Shown: positions 56,986 to 64,000 of the stretch, piece after piece
Layout: each line of letters starts with the position of its first letter
Position numbering within the stretch: the first letter of the stretch is position 1
Assembly: GCF_012650175.1 (NCBI RefSeq)
Contig: NZ_JAAILI010000008.1
Coordinates: 1 to 64,000 of the forward strand
From: Sphingomonas sp. S2M10
Lineage (GTDB): Bacteria; Pseudomonadota; Alphaproteobacteria; Sphingomonadales; Sphingomonadaceae
Direction: 5' to 3'
DNA: 64,000 nt
The notes under the pieces: model-generated
What the model saw: only the letters and a program-made list of their open reading frames with translations
The model's database searches: none
Told to the model about the DNA's origin: nothing
Made by a program: the position numbers and the translations under genes

Positions 56986-57864
56986 TCAGGCGGTGACCCA
57001 TTCGGCGCGGGCGATGCCTTGGGCATAGAGCAGCGCCGTCAGGTCGCCATGGTCGATCCGCGCGCCCGCCGCGGCGGCGACGATCGGCTTGGCGTGATAG
57101 GCGACGCCCAGTCCGGCCTTGCGGATCATCGCCAGATCATTGGCGCCGTCCCCCACTGCCATGGTCTGCTCGGGCACGAGGCCCAGCTCTGCCATCGCGC
57201 CGAGCAGCGTGGTTTCCTTGGTGCTGCTGTCGACAATCGGTTTGGTGACGGTGCCGGTAAGCTTGCCGGCATCGATCTCCAGCACATTGGCGATGCGGCG
57301 ATCAAACCCGATCCTCGTGCCCACCGGCTCGGCAAAGCGGGTGAAGCCACCCGAGACGAGGATCGTGTGGGCACCGCGCGCGCGCATCGTCTTCACCAGC
57401 GTCTCGGCACCGGGCATCAGCCGCACGCGCTCTTCAAGGCACTGGTCGATCGCGGCCTCGGGCAGCCCCTTGAGCAGTGCCACGCGCGCGTCGAGCGCCG
57501 AAGCGAAGTCGAGCTCGCCGCGCATCGCCCGCTCGGTCACCTCGGCGATCTGCGGCTTGATGCCGGCATAGTCGGCAAGTTCGTCGATGCACTCGACGGT
57601 GATCATCGTCGAGTCCATGTCGGCGACAAGAAGCTTCTTTTCGCGGTGCGCCGCGGGCTGGATCACCACATCGATCCGGTCGAAGCGCGGCGCCAGAGCA
57701 CCGGCCGCCCGGTCCGCATCTTCGTTGAAGTAGATGTCGGCCGCTCGGCCCTCGTCGAGCCACCCCCAGTCGGTAACCCCGCAAAGCGGGTGCAGCGTCT
57801 CGATCGCATCCAAAATATCGCGTTCGACGATCGATTCGGCTGCTATCAGCGTCGCAATGAACAT
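56986..57864 (-). CDS. serB: Phosphoserine phosphatase
   Basis: Last step of serine synthesis; 292 aa. HAD nucleophile motif [20 protein letters not shown], motif [14 protein letters not shown] and motif [25 protein letters not shown]. An N-terminal regulatory part precedes. ATG 57864 has AGGGG 5 nt upstream and shares two bases with the divergent miaA ATG (CATG). Converges with the MipA gene with a 4-bp gap. Confidence 0.95.
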   Translation of the reverse strand: MFIATLIAAESIVERDILDAIETLHPLCGVTDWGWLDEGRAADIYFNEDADRAAGALAPRFDRIDVVIQPAAHREKKLLVADMDSTMITVECIDELADYAGIKPQIAEVTERAMRGELDFASALDARVALLKGLPEAAIDQCLEERVRLMPGAETLVKTMRARGAHTILVSGGFTRFAEPVGTRIGFDRRIANVLEIDAGKLTGTVTKPIVDSSTKETTLLGAMAELGLVPEQTMAVGDGANDLAMIRKAGLGVAYHAKPIVAAAAGARIDHGDLTALLYAQGIARAEWVTA

Positions 57865-58789
57865 GATTTCCCCTGGGCTACCGCGCGTGGCGCTCATTGC
57901 AGGGCCGACGGCCAGCGGCAAGTCCGCGCTCGCGCTGGCGCTCGCCGAAAAGCATCGCGGCACCGTGATCAACGCGGATTCGATGCAGGTCTATGCCGAT
58001 CTCCGCATTCTCACGGCGCGTCCTTCGGAAGAGGAAGAGGCGCGCGCGCCGCACCGGCTGTTCGGCCATATCGACGGTGCCGAAGCCTGCTCCGCCGCCC
58101 GCTGGGCCGACGAAGCTCGGGCTGCGATCGGCGAAGCGCATGCCGAAGACCGGCTGCCGATCCTCGTCGGCGGCACCGGCCTGTACCTGCGCACGCTGAT
58201 CGACGGCATCGCTCCGGTCCCGGAGATCGACCCCGCCATCCGCGCGGCGGTTCGTGCCCTGCCCGTGGCCGAAGCCCATGCCGCGCTTTCGCTTGCCGAT
58301 CCTGCCGCAGCCGCGCGGCTGAACGCGACCGACACCACGCGCGTCGCTCGCGCGCTCGAGGTGATCCGCTCCACTGGGCGCACGCTCGCGGACTGGCAGG
58401 ATCGCCGCGAGGGCGGGATCGGCGCTACCGTCCACCTCGCCCCGCTGATCCTGCTGCCCGATCGTGCATGGCTGGGCGAACGCATCGACCGTCGGTTCGG
58501 CACGATGTTGGCCACTGCGGAAGACGAGGTTCGCGCGCTGCTCGCCCGCGCCGACGTGCCGGCGGACGCCCCGGTTCTCCGCGCAATCGGGGTACACGAA
58601 ATCGGCAAGGTCCTGACCAGCGAATGGAGCGAGGAAACTGCCCAGGCTGCGGGCGCGCTCGCCACCCGCCAATATGCGAAACGACAGTACACCTGGTTCC
58701 GCCGCCAGACTCCAGGGGGGGCGGAGCTGACGGCGGAGACAGATATGTACGAAAATCTCGCTCGGATTGAAAGGAAATTATTTCCTTAG
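57863..58789 (+). CDS. miaA: tRNA dimethylallyltransferase
   Basis: Adds the isopentenyl group to A37 of tRNAs reading U-starting codons. 308 aa. P-loop [36 protein letters not shown], and the late [17 protein letters not shown] 57863 is preferred; ATG 57857 is in frame. Neither has a clear Shine-Dalgarno, perhaps because the start is squeezed against the divergent serB start. With trmD and mtaB this is the third position-37 tRNA modification gene in the window. Confidence 0.94.
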   Translation: MISPGLPRVALIAGPTASGKSALALALAEKHRGTVINADSMQVYADLRILTARPSEEEEARAPHRLFGHIDGAEACSAARWADEARAAIGEAHAEDRLPILVGGTGLYLRTLIDGIAPVPEIDPAIRAAVRALPVAEAHAALSLADPAAAARLNATDTTRVARALEVIRSTGRTLADWQDRREGGIGATVHLAPLILLPDRAWLGERIDRRFGTMLATAEDEVRALLARADVPADAPVLRAIGVHEIGKVLTSEWSEETAQAAGALATRQYAKRQYTWFRRQTPGGAELTAETDMYENLARIERKLFP

Positions 58790-58881
58790 GGGTTGACCTA
58801 TCATATTCGTGCGGTTAGCAGCCCATCTCCGACGGATAGTTTCCGTACAGTAACTCATTTTGCGAAGGCGTGGAGGCAAAG

Positions 58882-60627
58882 GTGACCGAGAAGAGCGGCG
58901 CGGACATCCTGATCGAGGCATTGACCGACCTCGGGGTGGAAGTCGTGTTCGGCTATCCCGGCGGTGCCGTGCTTCCGATCTACGACGCCCTGTTCAAGCA
59001 GGGCCGGATCAAGCACATCCTGGTCCGCCACGAACAGGCGGCGACGCACGCCGCCGAGGGCTATGCGCGTTCGACCGGCAAGCCCGGCGTCGTCCTGGTC
59101 ACCTCGGGCCCGGGCGCGACCAACGCGATCACCGGCATCACCGATGCGCTGCTCGATTCGATCCCGATGGTCGTCATCACCGGCCAGGTGCCGACGACGC
59201 TGATCGGCACCGATGCCTTCCAGGAAGCGGACACGGTCGGGATCACCCGCCACTGCACCAAGCACAATTATCTGGTGAAGCGGCCGGAGCTGCTGGGCGC
59301 GACCGTCCATGAGGCCTTCCATATCGCCACCTCGGGCCGCCCCGGCCCGGTCGTGATCGACATCCCCAAGGACGTCCAGGTCGCCACCGCACGCTACGAG
59401 GCGCCGGGCCCGATCCAGCACAAGACCTATCGCCCGACCACCGAGCCGGAAGCGGCAAAGATCCAGGAAGCGGTCGACATGCTCGCCGCGGCCGAGCGCC
59501 CGGTCTTCTACACCGGCGGCGGCGTGATCAACTCCGGTCCCGAAGCCACGCGCCTGCTGCGCGAGCTGGCGGCGCTGACCGGCGCGCCGGTCACCTCGAC
59601 GCTGATGGGTCTGGGTGCCCTGCCCGCCTCGTCGGACCAGTGGCTGGGCATGCTGGGCATGCACGGCACCTATGAAGCAAACATGGCGATGAACCAGGCC
59701 GACCTGATCATCGCGGTGGGCTCGCGCTTCGACGATCGCGTCACCGGCCGTCTGGACGCCTTCGCGCCGAACAGCCGCAAGGTGCACATCGATATCGATC
59801 GTTCGAGCGTGAACAAGAACGTCCGCGTCGACCTGCCGATCATCGCCGATTGCGCCCGTGCGCTCGACGCGATGGTGGAGAGCTGGAAGTCGCGCGGCCA
59901 TCCCAAGCCCGACCTCGCCGAATGGTGGAGCCGCATCCAGGGCTGGCGCGCGCGCCGCTGCCTCGACTTCCCCGAGGCGGGCGAGGCGATCATGCCGCAG
60001 CGTGCCGTTAGTGCGCTGTACGAGGCGACCAAGCACCGTGCCCCGATCATCACCACCGAGGTCGGGCAGCACCAGATGTGGGCGGCGCAGCATTTCGGCT
60101 TCGAGGCGCCGAACAAGTGGCTGACCAGCGGCGGGCTCGGCACGATGGGCTATGGCCTCCCCGCTGCGATCGGTGCGCAACTCGGCAATCCCGACGATCT
60201 TGTCATTGATATCGCGGGCGAAGCCTCGATCCAGATGAACATCCAGGAGCTTGCGACCGCTACGCAATATCGGCTGCCGGTGAAGATCTTCATCCTCAAC
60301 AACGAATATATGGGCATGGTCCGCCAGTGGCAGGAGCTGACCTACCAATCGCGCTATTCGGAGAGCTATTCGGATGCGCTGCCCGATTTCGTGAAGCTGG
60401 CCGAAGCCTATGGCTGGAAAGGCATCCGCATCGAGAAGCGCGCGGAGCTGGAGGACGGCATCCATGCGATGCTCGACCATGACGGTCCGGTGCTGGTCGA
60501 TTGCCGCGTCGCCAAGCTGGCCAATTGCTTCCCGATGATCCCGAGCGGCGCCGCGCATACCGAAATGCTGCTCCAGGCGAGCGAAGTCTCCGGCGAGATG
60601 GACGACGAGGCCAAGGCGCTGGTCTGA
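58882..60627 (+). CDS. ilvB: Acetolactate synthase large subunit
   Basis: TPP enzyme of valine/leucine/isoleucine synthesis; 581 aa. Catalytic Glu in VRHEQAATHAAEGYAR, the FAD/middle domain (GGGVINSGPEATRLLRELA), TPP motif GDGxxxN-like region around IAGEASIQMNIQELATATQY (Glu-Ala in place of Asp-Gly) and LNNEYMGMVRQWQEL. The start is GTG 58882, chosen for GGAGG 5 nt upstream. A TTGACC box at 58793 could be part of its promoter. It leads ilvB-ilvN-ilvC, with palindromic elements in both gaps. Confidence 0.95.
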   Translation: MTEKSGADILIEALTDLGVEVVFGYPGGAVLPIYDALFKQGRIKHILVRHEQAATHAAEGYARSTGKPGVVLVTSGPGATNAITGITDALLDSIPMVVITGQVPTTLIGTDAFQEADTVGITRHCTKHNYLVKRPELLGATVHEAFHIATSGRPGPVVIDIPKDVQVATARYEAPGPIQHKTYRPTTEPEAAKIQEAVDMLAAAERPVFYTGGGVINSGPEATRLLRELAALTGAPVTSTLMGLGALPASSDQWLGMLGMHGTYEANMAMNQADLIIAVGSRFDDRVTGRLDAFAPNSRKVHIDIDRSSVNKNVRVDLPIIADCARALDAMVESWKSRGHPKPDLAEWWSRIQGWRARRCLDFPEAGEAIMPQRAVSALYEATKHRAPIITTEVGQHQMWAAQHFGFEAPNKWLTSGGLGTMGYGLPAAIGAQLGNPDDLVIDIAGEASIQMNIQELATATQYRLPVKIFILNNEYMGMVRQWQELTYQSRYSESYSDALPDFVKLAEAYGWKGIRIEKRAELEDGIHAMLDHDGPVLVDCRVAKLANCFPMIPSGAAHTEMLLQASEVSGEMDDEAKALV

Positions 60628-60636
60628 TGGTACTGA

Positions 60637-62559
<1,923 letters not shown>

Positions 62560-62655
62560 TCCAACACGGAAACCATGGGTTGCCGGCTGCGCACTAGCTT
62601 TGCGCGGCCGGCGGCCGCATTACGGGAGCGACGCAACCACCCAAGGGGAACCATC

Positions 62656-63255
62656 ATGCGCGCTCTCATTGCCCTCGCCCTTTTCGCGACCGCCCCGGTC
62701 GCCTTCGCCCAGGAACTGCCCGGCCAGGCCAACGCATCGCGCGTTCCCGCCGGCACCTATGCGGTCGACACCGGCCACACCCAGGTCGATTTCCAGGTCA
62801 ATCACTTCGGCTTCAGCCAGTTCACCGGCCAGGCCGGCGGCGCCACCGGTTCGCTGACGATCGATCCGGCCAAGCCGAACGACGCCAAGCTCGACATCAC
62901 CATCCCGACCAGCGGCATCGTCACCACCGTCGCGGCGCTGGACAAGCACCTCGCTTCGCCGGACTTCTTCGATGCGGCCAAGTATCCGACGATCCGCTTC
63001 GTCTCGACCAAGGTCGTCGTCAGCGGCACCAAGGCGCAGATCACCGGCGACCTGACGCTGCACGGCGTCACCAAGCCGGTCACGCTCGACACCATGCTGG
63101 TCGGCGCGGGCACCAATCCGATGTCCAAGAAGCTGAACTTCGGCTTCGAGGCGACCACCACGATCAGCCGCAGCGCGTTCGGCATGGACAAATATGTCCC
63201 CTTCGTCTCGGACGAGGTGAAGCTGCACATCAACGCGGCGTTTTCGGCCAAGTAA
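62656..63255 (+). CDS. YceI family periplasmic protein
   Basis: 199 aa with signal peptide (MRALIALALFATAPVAFAQE). Lipocalin-like YceI fold: GTYAVDTGHTQVDFQVNHFG, HLASPDFFDAAKYPTIRFVS, GDLTLHGVTKPVTLDTML and a final EVKLHINAAFSAK. Members bind isoprenoid quinones or polyprenyl chains. GGGGA lies 8 nt before ATG 62656. Likely a single gene. Confidence 0.93.
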   Translation: MRALIALALFATAPVAFAQELPGQANASRVPAGTYAVDTGHTQVDFQVNHFGFSQFTGQAGGATGSLTIDPAKPNDAKLDITIPTSGIVTTVAALDKHLASPDFFDAAKYPTIRFVSTKVVVSGTKAQITGDLTLHGVTKPVTLDTMLVGAGTNPMSKKLNFGFEATTTISRSAFGMDKYVPFVSDEVKLHINAAFSAK

Positions 63256-63319
63256 ACCCTTGGTCTAATTGCCCAGCCTTCCTGCCTGCGCCACCACGGC
63301 CGCAGGCAGGAGGACGGAT

Positions 63320-63919
<600 letters not shown>

Positions 63920-63920
63920 G

Positions 63921-64000
63921 CTAGAAGCCGAACTTTGCCCGCACGCCGTAGAAGCGCGGCATGCCCGGATAGCCGGCATAATTGCCGTTCTGCTCGGGCA
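63921..64000 (-). CDS. TonB-dependent receptor, C-terminal fragment (cut by window edge)
   Basis: Only the last 25 residues are inside the window: NGNYAGYPGMPRFYGVRAKF followed by GF and a TAG stop at 63921-63923. The terminal amphipathic strand ending in Phe is the outer-membrane insertion signal, and PRFYGVRAKFGF is a common ending of sphingomonad TonB-dependent receptors. The gene continues beyond 64000. Confidence 0.8.
   Translation of the reverse strand, partial: PEQNGNYAGYPGMPRFYGVRAKFGF

Overview
This 64-kb, GC-rich window reads as the chromosome of a sphingomonad (Alphaproteobacteria, Sphingomonas-like). The basis is the family character of the housekeeping proteins (L19, S16 with an acidic/Ala tail, trigger factor with a Lys/Ala tail), TonB-dependent receptors of the Xanthomonas/Caulobacter type, a UPF0262 protein, a secreted DPP-IV and typical sphingomonad hypotheticals. 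No rRNA, phage, insertion sequence or CRISPR array was seen. One tRNA, Leu(TAG), is present. Many genes are packed with 4-base ATGA/GTGA start-stop overlaps.

Layout. 1-6.7 kb: dnaB, UPF0262, cdd, dcd, asd and a chemoreceptor. 6.7-10.7 kb: a secreted DPP-IV, then two small paralogous winged-helix-like proteins flanking a GAF protein. 11.1-18.2 kb: the ffh-rpsP-rimM-trmD-rplS block, broken between rimM and trmD by a 3.5-kb island with a VapBC toxin-antitoxin pair, a second PIN toxin, a thioredoxin-reductase-like flavoprotein and a membrane-protein pair (TIGR04222-like plus GRDP-like). 18.4-25.8 kb: a GGDEF/EAL protein, DUF924, the chain mtaB-ftsY-yciB-clc, and sodB.

25.9-38.7 kb is a polysaccharide utilisation locus. 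Leftward run GH2-GH51-GH43 and the TonB-dependent receptor face a rightward run of a GntR/FadR regulator, GH27 and GH30. The enzyme set fits type II arabinogalactan (plant arabinogalactan-protein glycan): endo-1,6-galactanase, beta-galactosidase, arabinofuranosidases, and an alpha-galactosidase or arabinopyranosidase. All appear exported.

38.9-50.6 kb: trigger factor, tRNA-Leu, two tiny genes behind an EcfG-like general-stress promoter, a Crp/Fnr regulator, a periplasmic cyclophilin, a tandem pair of unknown secreted proteins, gatB separated from gatCA by a glycosyltransferase, DUF3089 and ruvX. 50.6-57 kb: pyrB with a non-catalytic dihydroorotase-like partner, then a ParA / RHH-like / TPR-SPOR operon divergent from a Sel1-SPOR / MipA pair, which suggests a cell-envelope or division-site role. 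57-64 kb: serB, miaA, ilvB-ilvN-ilvC interrupted by two palindromic elements, a YceI protein, a TMEM175-type channel and the 3' end of another TonB-dependent receptor.

Two features run through the window. GC-rich, imperfectly palindromic elements sit between genes and even inside the ilv operon. Twice, two divergent genes share a single CATG as overlapping start codons.
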